A DNA stretch of 64,000 bases from NCBI RefSeq assembly GCF_001995095.2, contig NZ_MTSD02000005.1, forward strand, positions 173,254 through 237,253. Direction: 5' to 3'. A model generated the notes under the pieces. That model ran no database searches and was not told where the DNA came from. It worked only from the letters and a program-made list of their open reading frames with translations. Every line of letters starts with the position of its first letter. Position 1 is the stretch's first letter. This stretch comes from Oceanospirillum linum (GTDB taxonomy: Bacteria > Pseudomonadota > Gammaproteobacteria > Pseudomonadales > Halomonadaceae). The translations under genes were made by a program, and so were the position numbers. Positions 34,820 to 43,920 of this stretch are shown in pieces.

Positions 34820-36229
34820 TCAGGTGCTTAGAGGGTGACCGGCCTTGGCCGCCTTTTTATTTTCGTACATATGGCGATCGGCAATATTCAGCAGCTCTTC
34901 GATCGTGCGGGGTTTCTTCCTTCGGAAGATGGCGTAACCAATGCTTAATGAAGGTTCTAGAACACGGTCGCCCAATTCAAGGGGATGCCTGGCCAGGTGT
35001 GCTCTGATGCGTTCAATATGTTGGGTAACCTCTGACTCATGGCGGACTGATGCCAGAATAATCAGAAACTCATCACCCCCGATGCGTGAAACCACATCCT
35101 GTTTGCGAACGGCACCCCGCAGGTGCCGGGCGATATGCTGCAACAGGAGATCACCGGTGTGGTGGCCCAGGCTATCGTTAATGACTTTAAAGTTATTCAG
35201 GTCGATATTAAGCAGGGTGAAATCTGTGGACGCCTTTTCTGAGGTATGCTTTTCAAGGTATGAGATGACAAAGCGCCTGTTCGGCAGGTGGGTCAGTTCA
35301 TCCTGTAGCGAAGCATTATGGGAAATACGGTAAGCCCTGACCAGTGCCAGCAGGGAGGTATAAAGCAGTGAAAAGCCTCCTAAACCTAAGAGGTACACCA
35401 GGCTCAGATCCGGTGATAAATGCGTAAACCGGGCTGCTAATACCCATTCTGTGTTAGGCAGATGAATTGGTAACATCAGATCAGCCTGGTTGAAAACCTC
35501 AGCCTCACCGAAGAAGGTAACAGGCTCCGGGCTTTTCGGATAAGGTCTTTGTATGGCGACACTGGCGTTATTCAAAGTATAAATGCCTGTATCTGCCAGG
35601 AGTTTTCCATAGTCCAAAACGACACTGACACTTCCCCAGTAGTCAGTATTTAGCGGATAATCCCGAAAAATGGGAAAGCGGGCGATTACTGCCTGCCCAC
35701 CCTGAACCAGCTCCAGGGGGCCATCCAGATAAACACTACCTAATGATTTAGCCTTCAGAACAGATGCATATTGTCTGGGGTTAGTCCTAAAATCAAAACC
35801 GAGGGCCTTTTCATTTCCTTCGAGAGGATATACATAGCGCATGATGTTATCTGGGGCTGCACCTATGTTGCGTACATAAGGCGTTTGTTGCAGCAGTTTT
35901 TTGGCGATCTGGTCCCAACGTTTGAGTGCAAAATCCGGGTCGATTGTGATGACTGTGGCCAGACTCTCTGCTTTATAAATGTGCTCAAAAATTTTCGCTT
36001 CCAGCTTGGCACGCACCAGGGCAACTTCCCGGCGAATCCCCTCTTCCTGTTCAGACTTCAGGTATTCGCTGCGGTTATCGGCAAAGCTTAGCAATAAAAA
36101 AACGGCACAGGCCCAGTAGAGTAATGAGGCCAACAGAGTGGAGTGTTTATGGTGGATAAAGCCTGATGTAATCATAAAACTATTATTGGGCCCGGCTGGC
36201 AGATAAGTAAAGTAATATTCTGGTGACAT
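34820..36229 (-). CDS. Diguanylate cyclase with CHASE-type sensor
   Basis: The 469-residue protein has transmembrane helix 1 (about 30-48), a periplasmic CHASE-like domain (about 80-260, with GFDFRTNPRQYASVLKAK and GGQAVIARFPIF), helix 2 (about 275-295, LVYLLGLGGFSLLYTSLLAL), and a GGDEF domain. The last has RIGGDEFLIIL with the intact active-site loop, DELTHLPNRR at the start and DLNNFKVINDSLGH. An RxxD inhibitory site is not obvious. It should make c-di-GMP in response to an external cue. The start is uncertain: neither ATG 36229 nor ATG 36175 has a good ribosome site. The LysR gene lies 131 bases upstream on the same strand. Confidence 0.9.
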   Translation of the reverse strand: MSPEYYFTYLPAGPNNSFMITSGFIHHKHSTLLASLLYWACAVFLLLSFADNRSEYLKSEQEEGIRREVALVRAKLEAKIFEHIYKAESLATVITIDPDFALKRWDQIAKKLLQQTPYVRNIGAAPDNIMRYVYPLEGNEKALGFDFRTNPRQYASVLKAKSLGSVYLDGPLELVQGGQAVIARFPIFRDYPLNTDYWGSVSVVLDYGKLLADTGIYTLNNASVAIQRPYPKSPEPVTFFGEAEVFNQADLMLPIHLPNTEWVLAARFTHLSPDLSLVYLLGLGGFSLLYTSLLALVRAYRISHNASLQDELTHLPNRRFVISYLEKHTSEKASTDFTLLNIDLNNFKVINDSLGHHTGDLLLQHIARHLRGAVRKQDVVSRIGGDEFLIILASVRHESEVTQHIERIRAHLARHPLELGDRVLEPSLSIGYAIFRRKKPRTIEELLNIADRHMYENKKAAKAGHPLST

Positions 36230-36281
36230 ATACTATTGTGTGATGTGCTTCCTGCGCACCGGAAGCTGCGTGTCTACTATA

Positions 36282-36314
36282 ATAGGCGCTCAGAAAGTAT
36301 AGGCGCTCAGAAAG
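36282..36314. repeat. Tandem 17-bp repeat
   Basis: ATAGGCGCTCAGAAAG occurs twice with a single T between (36282-36297 and 36299-36314), in the gap between the LysR gene and the diguanylate cyclase gene. It could be two operator sites or a slippage product. Confidence 0.7.
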
Positions 36315-36360
36315 GGGAAGACTCAAACGGGGGGCATATGACGATATTTCATATAGAACA

Positions 36361-37230
36361 TTATGTCCGGGAGAGCATTAATTTCACCGCACTGCGAATG
36401 CACTGGCGTAATGGCTCAAGGAACTGATGATTAAGCTGAGGTGCATGTATCAGGTTCATGCTTAATACACGGTTTTGAGGTAGCCCTGCCACGGGCTGAA
36501 TATTCTGCAGATCATGACCGGAAAGACTGGACTCGGGCAGTAGGGCGGCGGCGAAACCACTGGTGACTGCAGCAACCAGGTTTGCCAGCTCCGGGCTGGT
36601 CATCACGGTGGTGTATTCCCTGTCTAGTGCGTTTAAATCAGCCAGAAAAAGCTCGTTCAAAAGGCAGTCTCCTTCAAAAAAAGCGATCGGCAGTGGTTTT
36701 TGTTCTTTTTGAATCAGATCTGTGGGCGCAGCCCAAAGAAGCCTTTCCGTCCAGAGTGTTTCTTCGTCAAACTCCGCTTCGGCTGTCACAATGGCCATGT
36801 CCAGATCACCCAGTCTGATTTTATCCCTGAGGTGTCGGCTACGGGCACAGGTGACCCTGATATTCAGCTCGGGAAAGGAGCGCTTGATTTGAGGTATAAA
36901 ATATTTGACCAGCTCCTGGGCGTAGTCCGTAGGCACGCCAAAATGCAACTCTCCATACAGTGGAGCTTCGCTAAGAGCATTAAGGGCTTCGTTGTTGAGT
37001 TGAAGAAACTGCTCTGCATATTTCAGTAGGGCACTACCGTGGGAGGTGAGCTTAATCCCCTGATTGTTTCGCTGCATCAGGCATACCCCAAGCTGCTCTT
37101 CGAGCCGCTTTACTTGCATGCTAACAGCCCCCTGAGAAAGGAAAAGCTTTTCAGCAGCACCTTTGAACCCACCTTCCTGGACAACGATGGAAAAAGTATT
37201 GAGTAGTTCGAGGTTTAGTATCGATTTCAT
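36361..37230 (-). CDS. LysR family transcriptional regulator
   Basis: 289 residues. N-terminal winged helix-turn-helix (LLNTFSIVVQEGGFKGAAEKLFLSQGAVSMQVKRLEEQLG), linker helix, and a two-lobed co-inducer domain (GELHFGVPTDYAQELV, LDMAIVTAEAEFDEE, MTSPELANLVAAVTSGFAAALLP). It is divergent from the zinc-type dehydrogenase gene at 37377, the usual arrangement for a LysR protein and its target. The shared 146-base region is AT-rich. The effector is unknown. Confidence 0.93.
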   Translation of the reverse strand: MKSILNLELLNTFSIVVQEGGFKGAAEKLFLSQGAVSMQVKRLEEQLGVCLMQRNNQGIKLTSHGSALLKYAEQFLQLNNEALNALSEAPLYGELHFGVPTDYAQELVKYFIPQIKRSFPELNIRVTCARSRHLRDKIRLGDLDMAIVTAEAEFDEETLWTERLLWAAPTDLIQKEQKPLPIAFFEGDCLLNELFLADLNALDREYTTVMTSPELANLVAAVTSGFAAALLPESSLSGHDLQNIQPVAGLPQNRVLSMNLIHAPQLNHQFLEPLRQCIRSAVKLMLSRT

Positions 37231-37376
37231 GGCTTGGGTGCTTCTGGCGTTATAGGGTAGTTCATTTTATCTGAATAACCAGGTTAAATATATTCGTTTG
37301 ATTGAATGACAGTGTCTTTTTATTCTGACATGAACGCTGATGCAGATAATCAATCAACAGAAACGAGCGAACGCCT

Positions 37377-38474
37377 ATGAAAAGCTATTCTATTCCAGAC
37401 CTAATGTCTGGTGTTGTGTTAGTCGGTCACGGTGGCCCAGAGATGCTGGAGTACAGGCAGGATCTACCGGTTCCTCTTCCTGCTGCCGGGGAGGTTCTGA
37501 TCCGGGTCGGGGCCAGTGCCGTCAATAATACCGATATCAACACGCGAATTGGCTGGTACTCCAAGAGTATCCGTGACGCTACGAACCGGGGTTCAGAGAT
37601 CGGTTTTGAGTCATTGAACCATGGTGATGCCTCCTGGTCGGGTAGCCCTCTGAGCTTTCCCCGTATTCAGGGGGCTGATTGTTGCGGAACCGTTATTGCC
37701 ACAGGAGACGGTGTTGATCACCAGCTTATCGATCAGCGTGTTTTGGTCCGCCCAATGTATTCTCCCACCGTTGATGCATTACCCTATGAACTGGAGACCT
37801 TCGGTTCGGAGTGTGATGGTGGTTTTGCGGAATATACCGTAGCTCCTGTGCATGAGGTCTTTCCGGTTAAAAGTACACTGACGGATGAGGAGCTGGCATC
37901 CTTTCCCTGCGCTTACTCCACGGCAGAGGGGATGCTGGAACGGGCCGGTCTTAAAGCCGGTGAACGGGTTCTGATCACTGGGGCTTCGGGGGGTGTTGGA
38001 TCTGCTGCGATCCAGTTAGCTAAGCGGCGAGGGGCGGAGGTGGTCGCCATTTGTTCTGAGCATAAATCACAGGTGGTAAAAGAGCTGGGGGCTGACCAGG
38101 TGATCGGTCGTGATGCCCCTCTTCTGGAGCATCTGCCGACCGAAAGTGTGCAGGTGGTTGTGGACCTGGTTGGGGGTGACAGCTGGTCAGAGCTTTTAGA
38201 GGTGCTGGTTCGGGGGGGGCGCTATGTGGTCTCCGGGGCCATTGCCGGGCCTCTGGTTGAGCTTGATCTGCGTACCCTCTATCTGAAAGATCTGTCACTG
38301 CTGGGTTCAACCTGGCAGCCGCGTCAGGTTTTTGACAACCTGATTCGCTATATCGAACAGGGGGAGATAAGCCCCCAGGTTGCTCAGGTTTACCCCCTTC
38401 ATGAACTGCAGCAGGCCCAGAGAGATTTTATCCGTAAAGAAAAGGCCGGAAAGCGGGTGATCCGTATAGGATAA
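37377..38474 (+). CDS. Medium-chain dehydrogenase/reductase, zinc-type alcohol dehydrogenase-like
   Basis: 365 residues. GroES-like N-terminal domain with VNNTDINTRIGWY and IQGADCCGTVIATG; Rossmann domain with VLITGASGGVGSAAIQLAKRRGAEVVAIC (NADP-binding GxGxxG-like GASGGVG) and VVDLVGG. The classical structural-zinc cysteine lobe is absent, so it is closer to quinone oxidoreductase-like or enoyl reductase-like members than to classical alcohol dehydrogenases. Divergent from the LysR gene at 36361, which probably regulates it. ATG 37377 has GAGCGAACG upstream. Confidence 0.9.
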   Translation: MKSYSIPDLMSGVVLVGHGGPEMLEYRQDLPVPLPAAGEVLIRVGASAVNNTDINTRIGWYSKSIRDATNRGSEIGFESLNHGDASWSGSPLSFPRIQGADCCGTVIATGDGVDHQLIDQRVLVRPMYSPTVDALPYELETFGSECDGGFAEYTVAPVHEVFPVKSTLTDEELASFPCAYSTAEGMLERAGLKAGERVLITGASGGVGSAAIQLAKRRGAEVVAICSEHKSQVVKELGADQVIGRDAPLLEHLPTESVQVVVDLVGGDSWSELLEVLVRGGRYVVSGAIAGPLVELDLRTLYLKDLSLLGSTWQPRQVFDNLIRYIEQGEISPQVAQVYPLHELQQAQRDFIRKEKAGKRVIRIG

Positions 38475-38501
38475 GCAGCTCTTTAATCCGGTGCGGCGCT
38501 G

Positions 38502-39326
38502 CTATAACAGCGCAGATCCGGTGTGGCGTTCAAGAACGGATTCGATAGCCCGTACCACAGCCTGACATCGGCTATCGTTCAGGGCGTCGGCATGGGGGTG
38601 ATTAAAGTCACCAGCGTCGTTATCAAAGTAGAGTCCTGACGCCTGGCTGAAGCGCTCCGACAGGGCCGCTTCAACCAGAATGTCAGCGCCCACCGAGAGG
38701 CTTTTTCCTTCAATACCAAACCCCTCCTTGACCATTTTTGAGGCCAGTAACGAGCCAGGGTTAACGGCAACAAATAGTGGCTGGCCACGGGGAGATCCTT
38801 GGGCCAGCACACGACTCCACATGGTCAGCGCCAGTTTGCTTTGAGCGTAGGCACTCATATCGTCGGTCAGCACTTCCCGGCCTTCAAGGGCTGGAATGCT
38901 GACCGGAGCCTGGGCGGCGGAGGAGAGGTTGATAACCCGGCCCGATGGTGGAAACAGGGGCCGTAATCGTTGGGTCAGGTAATAGGGGGCTAAGGTATTG
39001 ACGGCAAAACGGAGATCGAGTCCATCGACGGTTCTGGGCTGGCTGGTTTTCAGTACACCGGCATTATTGATCAATACATCCAGCGTTCCGTGGTTGCGGG
39101 TAATCGCGTCTGCCAGTATTTTCACCTGGTTCAGTTCCGAGAGATCGGCCCGATAGGTTTCGATTTTCAGATCCTCAGACAGCATCATCAATTGCTGCTG
39201 TACCGATTTGAGTTTGTCAGTGCTGCGCCCATGTAACAGCAGGGTGTGCCCTTGCAGGGCCAATGCCTTTGCCGTTTCCAGTCCGATGCCATCGGTGGCA
39301 CCGGTAATAAGAATGCACTTTGTCAT
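38502..39326 (-). CDS. Short-chain dehydrogenase/reductase
   Basis: About 274 residues. Classical SDR pattern: cofactor loop TGATDGIGLE (TGxxxGIG), NNAGVL (NNAG), and catalytic Ser (LSSAAQ) with YAQSK (YxxxK). The N-terminal LLLHGRST supports NADP preference. The region between the Ser and Tyr is long. It is convergent with the preceding dehydrogenase. ATG 39326 has AGGA eight bases upstream; ATG 39332 is two codons earlier. Substrate unknown. Confidence 0.92.
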   Translation of the reverse strand: MTKCILITGATDGIGLETAKALALQGHTLLLHGRSTDKLKSVQQQLMMLSEDLKIETYRADLSELNQVKILADAITRNHGTLDVLINNAGVLKTSQPRTVDGLDLRFAVNTLAPYYLTQRLRPLFPPSGRVINLSSAAQAPVSIPALEGREVLTDDMSAYAQSKLALTMWSRVLAQGSPRGQPLFVAVNPGSLLASKMVKEGFGIEGKSLSVGADILVEAALSERFSQASGLYFDNDAGDFNHPHADALNDSRCQAVVRAIESVLERHTGSALL

Positions 39327-39468
39327 GGTCATGTTCCTCTGTCTTAAACCGATGTCGACGGTTAGCCCGTCAGTCTGATGGCTTCTGGATCAGACGCAGA
39401 GCGGCATAGCATTGACTGCTCTGCTAATCTGCCTGTTTTCAGGGTCTATTCCCCTCGGGCGTTGCTGA

Positions 39469-40164
39469 TCAGAACCACTGTACCACCTGGTCGGCGCGGC
39501 GTCGGGTTTTATCAAAGCCGGGTTCTCCGGCACGGTATCCAAAGGCTGCCATCACAGCAGGTTGGTAGCGCTCCGGGTCAATGTCAAAATGTTGCTGCAA
39601 GACGTCAGTCATTTTAGCCATTTCAAAACCTTCGATGGGGCAGGAGTCGATCTCAAGCAGCGCCGCTGCAGTCATCATATTACCCAGCGCGATATAGGCC
39701 TGACGGGCGGCCCAGTCGGTGATCTGACGCTTGCCTTTGATTCCAAAGTCATGGGTCTGGAACTTCTTATAGGCTTGATTGATAAAGGCAATAATCTCTT
39801 CCGGCAGCTGCTTAACCTCCCGCAGATGCTGTTGCAGGTATTCAGAGTTGTGGTTCATGGTGCTGTCGGTGTGCGCCAGCATAATCATAAAGTGGCTGGC
39901 GGTGCCAAGCTGGCCCGCGCTGCCGTTAAAAGCACCATTGGCACCCCAGGAGAACTCCCGCAGCAGCTCCCGTTTTTCCGGAGACTGAATAACAAGAATC
40001 TGCCAGGGTTCAAAACCAAAGGAGCTGGGGGAGAGGCGGCCAGCCTCCAGAATCGTTTCAAACTGATCCCCGGGAATTTTCCGCTCGGGATCAAAGACTT
40101 TACAGGCATGGCGAAAATTAAAGGCGTCGATAATTTGCTGCTGAATAGGTGTCTGCTCGGACAT
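39469..40164 (-). CDS. NAD(P)H-dependent oxidoreductase, NfsB-like nitroreductase
   Basis: 231 residues, FMN-binding nitroreductase fold: FNFRHACKVFDPERKIP, LSPSSFGFEPWQILVI, QAYIALGNMMTAAALLEID, CPIEGFEMAKMTDVL and a C-terminal KTRRRADQVVQWF, all as in NfsB-like enzymes. It reduces nitroaromatics or quinones with NAD(P)H. Divergent from a LysR gene at 40276 that probably controls it. Second nitroreductase-fold gene in the window besides 1299-1859, but from a different subfamily. Confidence 0.92.
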   Translation of the reverse strand: MSEQTPIQQQIIDAFNFRHACKVFDPERKIPGDQFETILEAGRLSPSSFGFEPWQILVIQSPEKRELLREFSWGANGAFNGSAGQLGTASHFMIMLAHTDSTMNHNSEYLQQHLREVKQLPEEIIAFINQAYKKFQTHDFGIKGKRQITDWAARQAYIALGNMMTAAALLEIDSCPIEGFEMAKMTDVLQQHFDIDPERYQPAVMAAFGYRAGEPGFDKTRRRADQVVQWF

Positions 40165-40275
40165 GAAAGGCTCCAGTGGTGAGACTTTGTTTTCGGTATG
40201 GCGCTATTTTGGGTTTTTATTAGTTAATGAAAAACCATAGAATCAAAGAAAGACATTCAAAAAAATATTGATAAT

Positions 40276-41184
40276 ATGCAAACAGAAGATCTACAGGTCA
40301 TTTTAAAAGTGGCCCGATTTGGCAGTATTACCGCAGCGGCGGCAAGCCTGGATATGCATATTGCAACGGCCAGTGCCGCGGTTAAGCGGGTGGAAAAAAT
40401 CTTAGGCGCAGAGTTGTTTATCCGCTCTACTCGCCAGCTACGGGTATCAGCTGCTGGTGAGCGTTTCCTGCCCCAGTGCGAACAGGCCTTACAGCTGTTG
40501 GAGCAGGCTCGCTCCAATATTGTCCGGGATAATGAAACGATAACCGGTGAGGTGCGTTTAGCGGTCTCTTCAGATCTGGGCCGAAATAAGCTCCTGCCCT
40601 GGCTGGATGAGTTTATCGGGCAGCACCCTGAGGTAAAGCTCAGAATTCATATCGGTGATAGCAATATTGATTTTTACCGGGATGAAGTGGATATGGCGCT
40701 GCGTTACGGGGCACCAAAAGACTCGGGTATGTCCGGGTTTAAAATCTGTGATGTTCCCGGCGTCCTTTGTGCGGCAGAGAGCTATCTGCAACAGTTTGGT
40801 GAACCCCAGTGCCCTGAAGACCTTACCGGTCACAACGGTTTGTTCTATCAGCTGGGTGATGTGCTGCATGATGTCTGGTCTTTTACGGATAACACAGGTC
40901 ATACCCAAAGGGTCAGGCTGACGGGGAATCGCGCTTCAAACGACGGAGATCTCGTCAGACGCTGGTGCGTAAATGGCAAGGGGGTTGCTGTTAAATCCTG
41001 TCTTGATGTGTCTGACGATCTGCTGACGGGGAGGCTTAAAGCCCTGTTACCGGATTATCAGCCAAGGCGGTCAGAGCTGTGGTTGGTCTGTCCCAGCAGA
41101 AACGCCATAACGCCCGTAATGAGGGTGTTGCGGGATCATATACGACAGAAATGCCATCAGATTACATTGGCTTTAAAGCAGTAG
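40276..41184 (+). CDS. LysR family transcriptional regulator
   Basis: 302 residues with an N-terminal helix-turn-helix (ILKVARFGSITAAAASLDMHIATASAAVKRVEKILG) and a substrate domain with EVRLAVSSDLGRNKLLPWL, VDMALRYGAPKDSG and GKGVAVKSCLDVSDDL. Similar to the DsdC/YhjC-like group acting on divergent oxidoreductases. It is transcribed away from the nitroreductase gene at 39469; the 111-base AT-rich gap should hold both promoters. Confidence 0.92.
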   Translation: MQTEDLQVILKVARFGSITAAAASLDMHIATASAAVKRVEKILGAELFIRSTRQLRVSAAGERFLPQCEQALQLLEQARSNIVRDNETITGEVRLAVSSDLGRNKLLPWLDEFIGQHPEVKLRIHIGDSNIDFYRDEVDMALRYGAPKDSGMSGFKICDVPGVLCAAESYLQQFGEPQCPEDLTGHNGLFYQLGDVLHDVWSFTDNTGHTQRVRLTGNRASNDGDLVRRWCVNGKGVAVKSCLDVSDDLLTGRLKALLPDYQPRRSELWLVCPSRNAITPVMRVLRDHIRQKCHQITLALKQ

Positions 41185-41232
41185 AGAGCCTAACGGCGTT
41201 AGGCTCCCGTTACCCTCACTATGCATGGCGGG

Positions 41233-41463
41233 TTATGGCAATAGTTTTCTGATCTCATCGCTACTGGCCACTTTACCCTCGATGACCAGATTGCCATCGA
41301 TGGCCAGCGCAGGTGTACGCATAATACCCGCATCAATAATCTCCGCCATGTCGGTCACCTTTTCGATCTCATATTCAATGCCTTCCGATGTGGCAACCTG
41401 CTCCGCATGGGCTGTCAGCTGCTTACATTTTGCGCATCCGCTACCGTAAATCGTGAATTTCAT
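41233..41463 (-). CDS. Small thioredoxin-fold redox protein (TM0996/MTH895 type)
   Basis: 76 residues, starting MKFTIYGSGCAKCKQLTAH. The C-x-x-C motif CAKC (10-13) sits in the thioredoxin-fold active-site loop, and RTPALAIDG carries the cis-proline. This small family is commonly linked to ArsP-like permeases and metal/arsenic-type stress. Here it is the last gene of a SigZ-permease-thioredoxin row, 103 bases after the permease. AGGAAC precedes the ATG. Confidence 0.9.
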   Translation of the reverse strand: MKFTIYGSGCAKCKQLTAHAEQVATSEGIEYEIEKVTDMAEIIDAGIMRTPALAIDGNLVIEGKVASSDEIRKLLP

Positions 41464-41566
41464 GGGTTGTTCCTCTTATTAAGTGAAAGTTGTTCCATTG
41501 TTTGTTGCTTATGGGGCCGGGGTTTCGCCTGTGAAAACAGAATGGCGTAAGGCCGATGTGGATGAC

Positions 41567-42886
41567 TTACCAGACGTTGCCATAGATAAAGCCACTGATG
41601 GTTGCCATAACAACGACGAGCAGGCAGTAAACCAGGGTTTTCTCCGTACCCAGAATAGTTCTGATCACCAGCATATTCGGCAGTGACAAGGCAGGCCCGG
41701 CCAGTAGTAATGCCAGGGCAGGCCCTTTGCCCATTCCGGCACCCATCAGTGCATCGACAATGGGAACTTCCGTTAAGGTTGAGAAGTACATAAGGGCGCC
41801 CAGTACGGAGGCGATAACCGTTGATAACAGGCTGTTATCGCCGACAGAGGCGGCAACCCAGGCGGATGGAATCATCCCCTCATGGCCCGGGCGACCCAGG
41901 GCAAATCCCGCCACAAATACCCCGGCCAGCAGCAGCGGAATAATCTGTTTGGCAAAATCCCAGCTCTGATCCGCCCAGTCCTTGTCCTGCTCCCGTGAGC
42001 TGGCAATCATCATCAGGCCGGCAATCCCCAGTGCGAAGGGAAGTTCAGGTACTCCGGGGATCAGGACAGCAGACAGTGTGATAACACCAGTCAACACCAG
42101 AAGAGGCAGCAGGGGCCAGCGCCAGAAAAGAATCAGTACGACCACTAACGCCACCGACAGAAGCGCCGTAATCTGCCATTTCCATTCATAGATGGTCATC
42201 CAGGCGGAGCTATCTGCCTGAGCCCAATTGGCAAAGACAAGAATGCCGACCATCAGGGCAAAGAAAACAGCAATAACGCCGATAGACTTATCACCTTCTG
42301 CCGCTTCAAAACCCCGGATATTTTTTTGTGAGCGCTCGGACTCCTCTTTGCGGTAGATCAGGTGCATGATGGTCCCTATCACCAGGGCAAAGAGGATGGC
42401 ACCAATCGCACGGGCAATCCCGATTTCAGGGCCCAGTACTTTAGCGGTTACCACCACCGCCATAATATTAATAGCCGGGCCTGAATAGAGAAATGCGATG
42501 GCAGCCCCAAGCCCGGCTCCTCTTTTGTAGATACCGCCAAACAAAGGAAGTACGGTACAGGAGCAGACCGCCAACAAAACGCCTGATACCGAGGCCACAC
42601 TAAAGGCAAGGGGTTTAGGCGCACTGGGGCCTAAATAGCGCATAACGCCACCCTGACTGATATAAGCCGATAGCGCACCGGCGATCAGAAAGGCAGGCAG
42701 CAGGCAAAGAATGACATGCTCTTTGGCATACCAGTTTGTCAGCCTGACCGCTTCAAGCACAGCGTTATCAAAACGCTCCGTCCCCGCGGGCATAAAGTAG
42801 ATAGCAAGGAAGCCCGCCAGTATGATAAAGAGCAGATTTCCTTCCCGTGGATTGGCCCGGTAGCTTTCAATCAATTGTTTATACAA
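41567..42886 (-). CDS. ArsP-like permease
   Basis: 439 residues with about 10-11 hydrophobic segments. The family signature is AVCSCTVLPLFGGIYKRGAG near 106-125, with paired cysteines in CSC, followed by FLYSGPAINIMAV; the second half repeats the fold with LTEVPIVDALMGAGMGKGP. PF03773-type permeases include ArsP, which exports trivalent organoarsenicals; others are uncharacterised. The start codon is TTG 42886, preceded by AGGA. The SigZ-like gene lies 101 bases upstream and the thioredoxin-fold gene downstream. Confidence 0.87.
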   Translation of the reverse strand: MYKQLIESYRANPREGNLLFIILAGFLAIYFMPAGTERFDNAVLEAVRLTNWYAKEHVILCLLPAFLIAGALSAYISQGGVMRYLGPSAPKPLAFSVASVSGVLLAVCSCTVLPLFGGIYKRGAGLGAAIAFLYSGPAINIMAVVVTAKVLGPEIGIARAIGAILFALVIGTIMHLIYRKEESERSQKNIRGFEAAEGDKSIGVIAVFFALMVGILVFANWAQADSSAWMTIYEWKWQITALLSVALVVVLILFWRWPLLPLLVLTGVITLSAVLIPGVPELPFALGIAGLMMIASSREQDKDWADQSWDFAKQIIPLLLAGVFVAGFALGRPGHEGMIPSAWVAASVGDNSLLSTVIASVLGALMYFSTLTEVPIVDALMGAGMGKGPALALLLAGPALSLPNMLVIRTILGTEKTLVYCLLVVVMATISGFIYGNVW

Positions 42887-42987
42887 GACATCCTACCTCT
42901 TATAACTAACGTCAACAGTGTTCTTCCTACCCTAGGAGACGAAGCTGCCACAAAAAGGATGCACTTTTTATCAGGATGCACGTTTTT

Positions 42988-43554
42988 TTATCGGGGAATA
43001 TGCCCGCAGACTTTTCCCGATGTATCAAACTGCACCTGACAATTTTTGATGATAGCTGCCCTGAGCTTTTTTCGCGCCCGAAGTAAGCGTGCTTTGGCCG
43101 CAGGGAGTGTCAGGTTGTTTTGGCGGGCAAATTCTGCCTGTTTCATGCCGTTGAGATCGCATTGCTCAATAATCTGAGCATCAGCAGGGGGGAGCTCCTC
43201 CAGGTTTCTCAGCAGGCAACGATCCAGCTGAGCAACGGGTTCTTCCGGTTGTTGCTTTTTTTCTGGTAACGCGTCTATATCTTCAGTAGTCGTTATTTTC
43301 TGAAGGCCGTTAATCTTGCTTCTGGAGCGATAAGCATCAATGACTTTATTTCTGGCGACCCGGAACAGCCAGGCTCGGGTATTTTTAATCTCCCAAAGGT
43401 CTTTTTTCTGATCCATCAGGCGAAAAAAAAGCTCCTGGAGCAGATCTTCAGCTTCATCATAGTTGTTCAATTTACTCTGTAAAAAAGCCAGAAGCTCAGC
43501 CTCATACTGTAACCATATTTCAGATATGGCAGTGTTCTTATCTGTTTGATACAC
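42988..43554 (-). CDS. SigZ-like ECF sigma factor
   Basis: 188 residues. Sigma region 2 has DEAEDLLQELFFRLMDQK and TRAWLFRVARNKVIDAYRSR; region 4 has DLNGMKQAEFARQNNLTLPAAKARLLRARKKLR. The C-terminal tail CQVQFDTSGKVCGHIPR, with two Cys, is typical of SigZ-like factors and may sense metal or redox state (inference). No anti-sigma factor gene is adjacent. It is first in a row with the permease and thioredoxin-fold genes, so it may control their expression. Its last bases lie next to a repeated GGATGCAC sequence (about 42957-42982). Confidence 0.9.
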   Translation of the reverse strand: MYQTDKNTAISEIWLQYEAELLAFLQSKLNNYDEAEDLLQELFFRLMDQKKDLWEIKNTRAWLFRVARNKVIDAYRSRSKINGLQKITTTEDIDALPEKKQQPEEPVAQLDRCLLRNLEELPPADAQIIEQCDLNGMKQAEFARQNNLTLPAAKARLLRARKKLRAAIIKNCQVQFDTSGKVCGHIPR

Positions 43555-43706
43555 GGGCCCGTTACCCTCTAAGCTTAGTTTTTCTCAGGCAGAATCAGAT
43601 ATAGTAAAACCCAACACCGAAGGATATACCATCGCTGTCCGATCCGGTTCTTTGTCAGTGCGAAAGTCATAGGCAGGCATAGATCAGAAACATATGGAGG
43701 TATTTC

Positions 43707-43769
43707 ATGGGTAAATCACTGACTGGCCATGCACAGCTGTTTAAATACCCTGAGCGGTGCAGGCATTAG
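43707..43769 (+). CDS. Possible 20-residue peptide gene
   Basis: ATG 43707 with a perfect GGAGG six bases upstream encodes MGKSLTGHAQLFKYPERCRH and stops at TAG 43767-43769. It lies in the 366-base gap between the divergent SigZ-like and old yellow enzyme genes; otherwise nothing is recognised in that gap. It could be a leader peptide, a truncated gene start or chance. Confidence 0.4.
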   Translation: MGKSLTGHAQLFKYPERCRH

Positions 43770-43920
43770 ACCTGCTGGATTATTTCTGAGGCTATAGTCT
43801 GTCCATGATTAATTTTGCTGTGCAAGCTTTATATGGCCAGATCTTTAAATCTCAATATTCGTATCCATCTGAAAGATATCTGAGTAAACAAATCAACTAT
43901 TAGAGATTTTCGGAGCTGCT

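Noticed and set aside
41483..41686. A plus-strand gene at the end of the permease region
   Set aside because: It is antisense to the permease C-terminus and has no recognisable features.
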